A stretch of DNA of 64,000 nt from Selenomonas sputigena ATCC 35185 (GTDB lineage: Bacteria > Bacillota > Negativicutes > Selenomonadales > Selenomonadaceae): NCBI RefSeq assembly GCF_000208405.1, contig NC_015437.1, positions 620,001 to 684,000 on the forward strand, read 5' to 3'. Both the position numbers and the translations under genes were made by a program. Every line of letters begins with the position of its first letter. The stretch's first letter is position 1. Shown here piece by piece: positions 41,172-49,174 of this stretch. The notes beneath the pieces were generated by a model. The model made no database searches. It was not told the origin of the DNA and saw only the letters and a program-made list of their open reading frames with translations.

Positions 41172-42567
41172 GAGCGTTCCCCTCCCCGCAGTCGTCGGTA
41201 GGCATCGGCATGATATTTGCCGCTCTGTCCTGTGTCGCCCGCAGCACGATGGACACCGCGAAGAGATCGTCCTCCGGCGCAATCTCCATCGTGCCGTCAT
41301 AGCGTGCAAGACTTGTGCGGATGCTCTCCATGCCGATGCCGCGCTCTGCGTTGCCGCGCTTCGACGAGAGCAGGTTGCCCGCCGCATCGTAGCGCAGCTC
41401 TCCGTCATAGCTGTTGTCCGCCGTCAGAAAGAGCGTGTCCCCTTGATGGACGAGCGCGAGCCGCAGGAGGCGCGGGGCATCGGGCGCGAGGCGTTCCAAC
41501 GCCTCGGCGGCGTTGGCGAGCAGATTGCCGAGGATCGCCGTCAGATCGAGCGGGTCAATCGGGTTCTCTGCACCAACCTCAATGCGGTATGCCGTCTGTG
41601 CGCCGAGCCGTTCAAAGACCGGCTGCCAATAGCCGATGAGAATATTTACCGTCTCATTCCGACAGACGGGGGCATAGCGCGTATGAATTGCAGACGCAGC
41701 CGCGCCCATCAGCCGCTCGATGCCCGCAGCGTCCCCCCGTGCGAGCAGTTCCTGCGCCGCAGCGACCATCTCCGTGAACTGCATGCGAAACGCGCGTGTC
41801 GTGCGGTCATTTTCCTCCATCCGCGCTGCATTCTGGCGCGTGATTGCCGCCATCTCCGCCTCGCGTGCCACCTGTTCGCGCAGCACGCGCTGACGCAGCC
41901 GCGCATTCATGGCATAGAGCGCCAGACCGATGCAGCAGAAGCCGCCGACTGCCCCGCTCAGACGAACAAAGAGCGCCGTATGCGTGCGCAGGTCATTGAA
42001 CGGCGAGAGCAGGATCGTGAGCACGAGAATCAGCCCGCCGAGCCACGCGAGCGGCGTCCACACCGCATCGAAGGAATCGTCCGCAAGGAGCGGCGCGGCG
42101 ATCGTGCGCCCATAGTAGAGAAAAAGCGGCACAGCGATGGGCAGGCAGACAATCGTGCAAAGCCCCGAGAGCAGGAACGGCACATCAAAGAGCGGGTAGG
42201 CGTCCTCTACGGCATAGATCACCGTCTGCATGGCGAACCAAATGAGTCCCGGGGGGATGAGGATGCAGATCTGCTTGCCAATCGGCACGCGCGTCATCGC
42301 GAGCAGGTAGAAGAAGATGAAAAAGAGAAAAGGAAAGGCGATGCGCCGCGAAAACACCGTGACCGCCTCGATCTGGATGATCGCCTCGATCCCCGTGAGC
42401 AGGAGCAGCCCCGAAATGATCGGCAGCGGAGAAAAACGCAAGTAATGGCGAAAGATATAAAGACGGGTCAGATTGACGGGCAGGATGTGAACCGCCGTAT
42501 AGAGAAGCGTTACCAGCGGTACGGCAAACGGATACTGCATGAGTTCGATCATCGGTGATAGCTGCAT
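41164..42567 (-). CDS. AgrC-like sensor with GHKL ATPase domain but substituted H-box
   Basis: A 467-aa membrane protein with six to seven N-terminal helices (about 15-220), a coiled coil (222-255), a helix corresponding to the H-box (TTRAFRMQFTEMVAAA), and a GHKL ATPase domain. ATPase motifs look intact: N-box ILGNLLANAAEA (346-357), G1 DNSYDG (384-389), G2 RGIGMES (409-415). In the H-box, the usual His-Asp is Met262-Gln263, so it should not autophosphorylate. AGGAGA precedes ATG 42567. It lies 10 bp after the response regulator gene and overlaps the next sensor. Confidence 0.82.
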   Translation of the reverse strand: MQLSPMIELMQYPFAVPLVTLLYTAVHILPVNLTRLYIFRHYLRFSPLPIISGLLLLTGIEAIIQIEAVTVFSRRIAFPFLFFIFFYLLAMTRVPIGKQICILIPPGLIWFAMQTVIYAVEDAYPLFDVPFLLSGLCTIVCLPIAVPLFLYYGRTIAAPLLADDSFDAVWTPLAWLGGLILVLTILLSPFNDLRTHTALFVRLSGAVGGFCCIGLALYAMNARLRQRVLREQVAREAEMAAITRQNAARMEENDRTTRAFRMQFTEMVAAAQELLARGDAAGIERLMGAAASAIHTRYAPVCRNETVNILIGYWQPVFERLGAQTAYRIEVGAENPIDPLDLTAILGNLLANAAEALERLAPDAPRLLRLALVHQGDTLFLTADNSYDGELRYDAAGNLLSSKRGNAERGIGMESIRTSLARYDGTMEIAPEDDLFAVSIVLRATQDRAANIMPMPTDDCGEGNAHD

Positions 42568-42577
42568 GAATCTTCTC

Positions 42578-43306
42578 CTATGTCAGAAATCCCGCACGCA
42601 TCTTCTCCAGCATATAGGCGCGGTAGATGCGCTCGACCTCGCTTTTGCGGCGCGTGGCAATCGGCAGCAGCGTGCCGTCGGAGAGCAAAATGCCGTCCGA
42701 AGTCAGTTGATGGATCTCGTCCATATTGACCAGCAGACTGCGGTGACAGGAAAGGAACATCGGCATGGCATCGAGCAGCTCCCGTGCGCGGGCGAGCGTC
42801 ATATAGGGGGAGAGCGTCGTGCCGTCCGTCAGATGAAACGAGCAGCGACGCCCGTCGGCATCGACATAGCGGATGTACTCGATCGGTATGCGCTGCTCCG
42901 TGTATTCGATCGTGAGCGGGATCGTCGGGCGCTCCTTCTTGAAAAAAGGCGTACGCGCCAATGCCTCGCGTACGCCCGCCTCCGTCACGGGCTTGATGAG
43001 GTAGTGCGCCGCCGTCACATCGAATGCCTCCACCGCGTGCTCGCGGCTCGTCGTCACGAAGATGATCGCGCAGTTCGCATTGAACGAGCGCAGAATCTGT
43101 GCCGTTTGGATGCCCGTGCGCTCCCCCAGATAGATATCGAGAAAGACGATGTCGGCGCGTACGGAGGACATGTACGCAAGGAACTTCTTGTCGTCCGTGA
43201 ACGCGCGAATCACGGGGCGCGGCGTATGCTCGGCGCAGACGCTTTCGAGAAGCTCGCAAAGCCGATGCAGATCTTCTGGCAGATCGTCCAGTACAGCAAT
43301 ATTCAT
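42578..43306 (-). CDS. LytTR-family response regulator
   Basis: A 242-aa cytoplasmic regulator. The receiver domain has the acidic pair LDDLPED, the phospho-acceptor in VFLDIYLGERTG, the Thr/Ser switch FVTTSREHAVEAF and Lys in YLIKPV. The LytTR DNA-binding domain starts near residue 130 (IEYIRYVDADGRRCSFHL, FLSCHRSLLVNMDEI). GAGGAGG lies 7-8 nt before ATG 43306. It heads the operon and diverges from the sodium channel/TpsA/TpsB operon over a 248-bp gap, so that operon is the obvious candidate target. Confidence 0.9.
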   Translation of the reverse strand: MNIAVLDDLPEDLHRLCELLESVCAEHTPRPVIRAFTDDKKFLAYMSSVRADIVFLDIYLGERTGIQTAQILRSFNANCAIIFVTTSREHAVEAFDVTAAHYLIKPVTEAGVREALARTPFFKKERPTIPLTIEYTEQRIPIEYIRYVDADGRRCSFHLTDGTTLSPYMTLARARELLDAMPMFLSCHRSLLVNMDEIHQLTSDGILLSDGTLLPIATRRKSEVERIYRAYMLEKMRAGFLT

Positions 43307-43330
43307 CGTATCACCTCCTCATCATATTCT

Positions 43331-43368
43331 AGGGAAATCCCTGCGGATTTGCAAGCATGGATTTCCCT
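43331..43368. promoter_or_regulatory. Inverted repeat in the divergent control region
   Basis: Perfect 10-bp arms AGGGAAATCC (43331-43340) / GGATTTCCCT (43359-43368), 18-bp spacer, immediately upstream of the regulator's RBS. It could be an operator or an mRNA leader hairpin. On the plus strand a TTGACC at about 43422 hints at a channel promoter, without a clear -10. Confidence 0.5.
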
Positions 43369-43554
43369 CCTTTGCGTTCATACCATACTTTCGGCGTTTG
43401 TGACAACTTTTCTTGACCTTTCGTATAAATGTGAGAAAATAGAAAAGATAAGGTCTTTGGTCTTAATGAAAGAGATTATATAAGACAAAGGAGTGTCGCG
43501 CCTTTGTTTCATTTCTGTCTGTGCCGCCGGCGACAGCGGCAGAATGGGAGGATT

Positions 43555-44373
43555 ATGAACGTACTGGAAAAAGCGCTTCATTGGAAGCATACGCAAAAGA
43601 TCATCACCTTTGTCATCATCCTCAATGCCGCCGTATTGGGCGTATTGACGAATCGAACACTGTCCGCCGAAGAAGTCTTGTTTCTCGAAGCAGTCGACAA
43701 AGCCTGTCTGGTGATTTTCACCGTTGAGTTGATTGCAAAACTGCTCGTTTATCGGCGAAGTTTTTGGTCAGAGGGCTGGAACATCTTCGACTTCGTCATC
43801 GTCCTCAGCTCCATCGTCTTTATCTCCTCCAGCATTTCGGTCATTCGAGCCTTCCGTATCTTCCGACTGCTCAAGGCGCTCGCCGAGTTCCCCGAGCTGC
43901 AGATCCTCGTATCGTCCATGCTCAAGGCGATCCCCAGCATGACGTGGGCGCTTCTGCTGCTCTTCATCGTCTTCTATATCTTCGCGGTTTTCGGCAGTAC
44001 GATGTACGGCGATGCGTTCCCCGAGCTGTTCGGCGACATCGGCGGCTCCATGTTCACGCTGTTCCAGGTCATGACCTTTGAATCGTGGGCGACGGCAGTG
44101 GCAAGGCCGATCATGGCGATGTACCCTTATGCGTGGCTATACTTTCTGGTATTCATTCTTCTCACCGCCATCACGCTCTTGAATGTCATGGTAGGCATCG
44201 TGGTAGAAGCCGTTGGCACCATCTCCGAAGCCGTCAAGCAGAAGCAGGCGGCGGAGGCGGCGGAGAACGCACCGCCCGAGGAGCGAAGAGCCGATGAAAT
44301 CGAAGCCGAAATCCGTCAGCACCTCGCACAAATCGAAACATTGTTAGAGAAAAGAAAGGACGAAGCAATATGA
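43555..44373 (+). CDS. Bacterial voltage-gated sodium channel (BacNav/NaChBac-like)
   Basis: A 272-aa inner-membrane channel with one six-helix domain. The S4 voltage sensor is VIRAFRIFRLLKAL (Arg98, Arg101, Arg104, Lys107). The pore selectivity filter TFESWAT (174-180) is nearly the TLESWAS of Na+-selective NaChBac, and S6 is LLTAITLLNVMVGIVVEAV. A C-terminal coiled coil (about 223-270) is the usual tetramerisation bundle. ATG 43555 lies 3-4 nt after GGGAGG; the frame open from 43504 is not supported. It overlaps tpsA by ATGA, an unexpected coupling. Confidence 0.9.
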   Translation: MNVLEKALHWKHTQKIITFVIILNAAVLGVLTNRTLSAEEVLFLEAVDKACLVIFTVELIAKLLVYRRSFWSEGWNIFDFVIVLSSIVFISSSISVIRAFRIFRLLKALAEFPELQILVSSMLKAIPSMTWALLLLFIVFYIFAVFGSTMYGDAFPELFGDIGGSMFTLFQVMTFESWATAVARPIMAMYPYAWLYFLVFILLTAITLLNVMVGIVVEAVGTISEAVKQKQAAEAAENAPPEERRADEIEAEIRQHLAQIETLLEKRKDEAI

Positions 44374-47300
44374 AAACATCATCGAACAAGCACCTGCGCC
44401 GCACCATCCTCTGTGCCATCTTCGCGGGCGCACTCGCCGCCCCCTTTGCCGCGCAGACGGCATATGCGCTGCCCATCGAGGGGGCGAACGCCGCGACGAA
44501 CAAGACCGAGGCAGACATCTCCACGAGCGGCGCGGTCATGGACATCGCGGGCAAGACCGCGCACAATATCCTCAAATGGGAGGACTTCTCCATCGAGCAG
44601 AACGAGAAGGTGCGCTTTGACGGCGGCGCAAAGACGCGCGACTATCTGAACCTCGTCACGGGCGAGGGCGCATCGAACATCTACGGCACGATCGAGGGCG
44701 GTCGGAACGTCTACCTCGTGAATCCGCACGGCATCCTCTTCGCCGCAGGGTCACAGGTGAATACGGGCGCACTCTACCTCTCGACGGCGAACCCCGCTGA
44801 CATTGCCGCAGCGACGAACACATTCAAGACAAACGGCACAAGCCCCCTCTCTGCGACCGCGCAGACGGGCGACGTGCTGAACCTCGGTACGGTAAAGGCG
44901 AGCAAACTCTACATCGAGGGCAAGAACGTCAAAGTCCTCAACACGGATGCTGTCACGGACGCAAACGGCACGGCACTCACGGGGGCGAACGTCACGATCC
45001 GCAGCGAGGAAACGCCGCATATCGGCTACGATGTCGCCAATACCACGACGCGGAACTTTACCGTAAACGGCGCAACGGTCTCGAAGACGGTTTCCGACTA
45101 CAAGAATGCGAACAACTCAAAATCTGCAACAGCACGCACATGGGATGTCAAGAACCTCGGCGGCGGGACGCATGGGGACTATGACTATATGCGCGTGCAT
45201 AACGTCTACGAGCTGCAGCACATGGACGCGAATCAGATTGATGACGTGGATCCCGATAAGAGGAAGATCCTCGGCAGATATATGCTCGCGGATGACATCG
45301 CGGCAAGCGAGACAAAGGACTGGGATGGGGGCTTTCAGCCGATTGGCGATGTTACCAGAGGGACCTTTAGGGGACGATTTGACGGCGTAGGGCACACGAT
45401 CACGGGGCTTACCATTAAGTTACCGACCGATACTGCCGGGCAGGTTTCTCGCGGGATGTTTGGATACATCGAGGATCACGCGTGCATCGAGAATGTCTCC
45501 CTGAAGGACGCCTCCGTGTCGGGAGTGAAGGATGTCGGCGGCATTGTGGGAACTGCAAAATGGTCTACCATACGGAACGTCTCCTTCAGTGGTAAGGTCT
45601 ATGGAAGCGATACCGTGGTCGGCGGCATTGTGGGAGAGCTAAATAAGAGTACCCTTGAGAACGCCTACCATGAGGGCACAGTCGAAGGGAACAAGGCTGT
45701 CGGCGGCATTGCGGGATTTGTGTTTGGCGACTCCACCGTTCAGAATGTCCGGAATGCGGGCAAGGTCTTGGGAAATGAGATACTCGGCGGCATTGCGGGA
45801 TCGGTAGCGTGGGGCAGCCGCGTTCGGAACGCCGTGCAGACGGGAGATGTGGAGCAAAGAACGGGACAGGGGGATCCGACCGTCGGCGGCGTTGTGGGAG
45901 ATTTGAACGATGCTACGGTCAGCCATGCCGTATGGAAGGAGGGCAGTGTAAAGGATGGGAATGGCGCTCTGATCCGGAAGGGCGTCGGCAAAGAGCTGGG
46001 AAATACTACAGTGAGCGATGTCAAAGAGCACAGTCTGGACGATATGAAGAAGGCGGCGACATACGCGGGATGGGGCAGCGACGTTGCCACCGAGGGCGGC
46101 AAGAGGACGCCGTGGCGCATCTACGACGGCAAGACCATGCCGCTGCTCACGGCATTCCTCAAGACGAAGCATCTTGCAAACCGCGAAAAGGTCTACGACG
46201 GCACGGCGCCGACCATCACGGGTATCGCCCCCGGTATCACATGGACGACAGGGAAGGATGCCGGCACATATCATGCCTACAGCGAGCAGTATGACATCGT
46301 CGGCGGCGCGTACACGGTCAAGCCGAAGGAGCTGACGCTCAACTTTACGAACGGCACGCGCTTTGACAAGACCTATGACGGGGGGAGCGATACCGCCGCG
46401 CGGACGCTCACGAAGGGGCGGCACTATGGTCTCACGGGCTTTGTCGCGGGCGATGGCACCGATGTCGAACTGGCGGGTGCCGTCACGGGCAAGTATGCGG
46501 ACAAGAACGCAGGCAAGGATAAGGAAGTGACGTTCCAAAATCTCGCGCTCACAGGCACAGGTGCGAAGAACTATACCATCAAAAAGGCGCAGGGCGTGGG
46601 GACAATCACGCCGAAGCAGCTGACGCTCAACCTCGTGGGCGGCACGCGCTTTAATAAGACCTACGACGGCAATGCAAACGTCACGCAGACGCTCACGAAG
46701 GGGACGAACTATACCCTCACGGGCTTTGTCACGGGCGAGGGCACGGGCATCGCACTCGGTTCTTCTGCAGGCACATACAGCGACAAGAATGCCGCCGCAG
46801 ACAAAACCGTCACGTTTAACGGGCTGACGCTCACGGGCACGGGCGCGGGCAACTACACGCTCGACAAGACTGCGCTCACGGGCATCGGCACGATCGCGCG
46901 GCGTGCGCTGACCCTCGGCGCAGTCGCGGCACAGACAAAGACCTACGACGGTACGACCGACGCAGACACGTCGAAGTTCGGCGCGGTACTGAACAATGCC
47001 ATCGCGGGTGACAAGGTGACGGCGACCGCCACGGGTGCGGCGTACAACGACAAGAACGTCGCCGGGGCGAATCGCATCGACTACACGGGTGTCGGTCTCG
47101 CGGGTGCGGATGCCGGGAACTACACGCTTGCCGCGACCACGGCACAGGGCGCGGGCACGATCTCGCGGCGCGAACTGACCGTTGGTACCGTCGGGGCGCA
47201 GAGCAAGACCTACGACGGCAATACCTCCGCAGACACGTCGAAGTTCCAAGCGAAGCTGAATAATCTCGTCGCGGGCGAGGAAGGCAGCGTGACGGCGACC

Positions 47301-48962
47301 GCCGGCGGCGCGACCTACAACGACAAGAACGTCGCTGCGGCAAACAAGGTCACCTACACGGGGCTTGCGCTCACAGGCACGGGCGCGGGGAACTACAGTC
47401 TCGCCGCGACGACGGCAGAGGGGAAGGGCACGATCACGCGGCGCACGCTGACCGTTGGCACAGTCGCGGGGCAGACGAAGATCTATGACGGCAAGACAGA
47501 CGCAGACGCATCGAAGTTCCGCGCGACGCTCGGAAATGTCGTCACGGGCGAGGAAAACAGCGTGACCGCGACCGCCACGGGCGCGGCGTACAACGATAAG
47601 AACGTCGCGGGGGCAAACACCGTGAACTATACGGGCGTCGCGCTCACGGGTACGGGCGCTGGGAACTATGCTGTCGCCGATACGGCGCAGGGCGCGGGTA
47701 CGATCACAAAGCGTGCGCTGACGCTTGGCGAAGTCACAGCGCAGACAAAGACCTACGACGGCACAACCTCCGCCGACGCATCGAAGTTCCGCGCGACGCT
47801 CGGCAATACCGTCGCGGGGGATAATGTCACCGCCGCCGCCGCCACTGCGACCTACAACGACAAGAACGTCGCTGCGGCGAATCGCATTGACTACACAGGC
47901 GTCGCCCTCGCGGGTGCGGATGCGGGCAACTACAGTCTCGCCGCGACGACGGCGCAGGGTACAGGTACGATTGCAAAGCGCACGCTGACCGTTGGCGCGG
48001 TCACGGCGCAGACAAAGACCTACGACGGCACGACCTCGGCAAAGGCATCGGAGTTCCAAGCGACGCTCGAAAATGTCGTCTCGGGCGAAGAAAACAGCGT
48101 CACCGCGACCGCTGCGGGCGCGGCGTACAACGACAAAAACGTCGCCAAGGCAAGCAAGGTCAACTACACAGGCGTCAAGCTCACAGGCACGGGCGCGGGG
48201 AACTATACCATTGCTGAAACGGCGCAGGGGGCGGGCACGATCACGAAGCGCACGCTGACCGTTGATACAGTCGAGTCGCAGACGAAGACCTACGACGGCA
48301 CGACCGCAGCTGACGCATCGCAGTTCCATGCGGCGCTGAACAATGTCGTTGCGGGTGAAAGCGTTACAGCCGCCGCCGCAGGTGCAGCCTACAACGACAA
48401 GAACGTCGCTCGGGCAAATCGCGTTGACTACACGGGCGTCGCCCTCCGTGGTGCGGATGCAGGAAACTACAGCATCGCCGACACCGCGCAGGGCGCGGGC
48501 AGGATCACGCATCGCGACCTCACGCTGACCGCCGACGCGGCGAGTGTCACGCAGGGAGAGCCGCTGCCTGCTTTCAAGGGACGCGCGGAAGGCTTCGCCG
48601 ACGGTGAAGACGCATCCGTATTCGGTGCGGACGGCTTGACGTTTGAGAGTACAGTGAAGGATACCGAAACGCCCGGCAGCTACGGTGTCACAGGGCGCGT
48701 CGGCGGCGTCACGGACGGCGTCCTCGGCAACTACCGCATCCGACAGGCGGCAGACAACGCGACTGCTTTCACTGTCAATGCCATGCCGACCATAGGCGGC
48801 ATCCTTGCCGCACTCGTGCAGGATGCTGCGCCGCGCTTCGACTTCGGCTTCGGCGACACCGTCTACCTCTACGGTGCACCGCGTCCCATCCGCGCCGCAA
48901 CGCTCGGACTCTATCGCTTCGATGCGGAGCGTGCCTTCGAAATTCAGGGCTTGCGTCTTTGA
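44370..48962 (+). CDS. TpsA two-partner secretion exoprotein with GLUG and YDG repeats
   Basis: A 1530-aa large exoprotein. A Sec signal (1-33) is followed by the TPS/haemagglutination domain (KWEDFSIEQNEKVRF, LNLVTGEGASNIYG, LVNPHGILF), which is the secretion signal recognised by TpsB. Residues about 320-540 carry five GLUG-type motifs (VGGIVG, VGGIAG). Residues about 605-1385 consist of nine YDG/MBG-type immunoglobulin-like repeats with recurring TYDGTT and GAGNY. A MBG_2-like domain (TADAASVTQGEPLPAF) precedes the C-terminus. Likely a surface adhesin. Its start overlaps the channel gene stop. Confidence 0.88.
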   Translation: MKTSSNKHLRRTILCAIFAGALAAPFAAQTAYALPIEGANAATNKTEADISTSGAVMDIAGKTAHNILKWEDFSIEQNEKVRFDGGAKTRDYLNLVTGEGASNIYGTIEGGRNVYLVNPHGILFAAGSQVNTGALYLSTANPADIAAATNTFKTNGTSPLSATAQTGDVLNLGTVKASKLYIEGKNVKVLNTDAVTDANGTALTGANVTIRSEETPHIGYDVANTTTRNFTVNGATVSKTVSDYKNANNSKSATARTWDVKNLGGGTHGDYDYMRVHNVYELQHMDANQIDDVDPDKRKILGRYMLADDIAASETKDWDGGFQPIGDVTRGTFRGRFDGVGHTITGLTIKLPTDTAGQVSRGMFGYIEDHACIENVSLKDASVSGVKDVGGIVGTAKWSTIRNVSFSGKVYGSDTVVGGIVGELNKSTLENAYHEGTVEGNKAVGGIAGFVFGDSTVQNVRNAGKVLGNEILGGIAGSVAWGSRVRNAVQTGDVEQRTGQGDPTVGGVVGDLNDATVSHAVWKEGSVKDGNGALIRKGVGKELGNTTVSDVKEHSLDDMKKAATYAGWGSDVATEGGKRTPWRIYDGKTMPLLTAFLKTKHLANREKVYDGTAPTITGIAPGITWTTGKDAGTYHAYSEQYDIVGGAYTVKPKELTLNFTNGTRFDKTYDGGSDTAARTLTKGRHYGLTGFVAGDGTDVELAGAVTGKYADKNAGKDKEVTFQNLALTGTGAKNYTIKKAQGVGTITPKQLTLNLVGGTRFNKTYDGNANVTQTLTKGTNYTLTGFVTGEGTGIALGSSAGTYSDKNAAADKTVTFNGLTLTGTGAGNYTLDKTALTGIGTIARRALTLGAVAAQTKTYDGTTDADTSKFGAVLNNAIAGDKVTATATGAAYNDKNVAGANRIDYTGVGLAGADAGNYTLAATTAQGAGTISRRELTVGTVGAQSKTYDGNTSADTSKFQAKLNNLVAGEEGSVTATAGGATYNDKNVAAANKVTYTGLALTGTGAGNYSLAATTAEGKGTITRRTLTVGTVAGQTKIYDGKTDADASKFRATLGNVVTGEENSVTATATGAAYNDKNVAGANTVNYTGVALTGTGAGNYAVADTAQGAGTITKRALTLGEVTAQTKTYDGTTSADASKFRATLGNTVAGDNVTAAAATATYNDKNVAAANRIDYTGVALAGADAGNYSLAATTAQGTGTIAKRTLTVGAVTAQTKTYDGTTSAKASEFQATLENVVSGEENSVTATAAGAAYNDKNVAKASKVNYTGVKLTGTGAGNYTIAETAQGAGTITKRTLTVDTVESQTKTYDGTTAADASQFHAALNNVVAGESVTAAAAGAAYNDKNVARANRVDYTGVALRGADAGNYSIADTAQGAGRITHRDLTLTADAASVTQGEPLPAFKGRAEGFADGEDASVFGADGLTFESTVKDTETPGSYGVTGRVGGVTDGVLGNYRIRQAADNATAFTVNAMPTIGGILAALVQDAAPRFDFGFGDTVYLYGAPRPIRAATLGLYRFDAERAFEIQGLRL
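46320..48520 (+). repeat. Tandem about 270-bp coding repeats inside tpsA
   Basis: Eight in-register units, each recognised by AAGACCTACGACGGC or a close variant at about 46369, 46659, 46938, 47206, 47476, 47748, 48015 and 48285. Spacing is 267-290 bp. The six units after 46890 are closest to each other, indicating recent duplication or gene conversion. Confidence 0.85.
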
Positions 48963-48982
48963 TGGCGCATACCCGTGCTTCG

Positions 48983-49148
48983 TAAGGAAACACTGATAAA
49001 ATGAAGTCGCCCAGATTTGCATAGATGCGCTGTATCTATCGAGGAGACAAACCACAGGCGTAGCGGTGCTACGTCGAGGATTTGTCGACGACGAGAGGAC
49101 AGCACAGATATGTGAAGATGGGTGGCTGAATTTATCAGTGATTCCTTA
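48983..49148. mobile_element. MITE-like 166-bp palindromic element between tpsA and tpsB
   Basis: Terminal inverted repeats of 18 bp (48983-49000 and 49131-49148) differ at one position. The two halves remain alignable as imperfect reverse complements through the whole element, so it would fold into one long hairpin. There is no open frame. It begins 20 bp after the tpsA stop and ends 26 bp before tpsB. No target duplication was recognised. Confidence 0.75.
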
Positions 49149-49174
49149 AATCTTTGTGAAAAGGAGTCTTTCCG

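Noticed and set aside
46890-48520. Regular spaced repeats as a CRISPR array
   Set aside because: Units are about 270 bp, contiguous, in frame and encode YDG-type domains; there are no short repeats with unique spacers and no cas genes.
45639-49055. 1138-codon open frame on the minus strand opposite tpsA
   Set aside because: It is the mirror of the repeated GC-rich tpsA coding sequence, has Arg/Cys/His-rich low-quality composition and no RBS or family signal.
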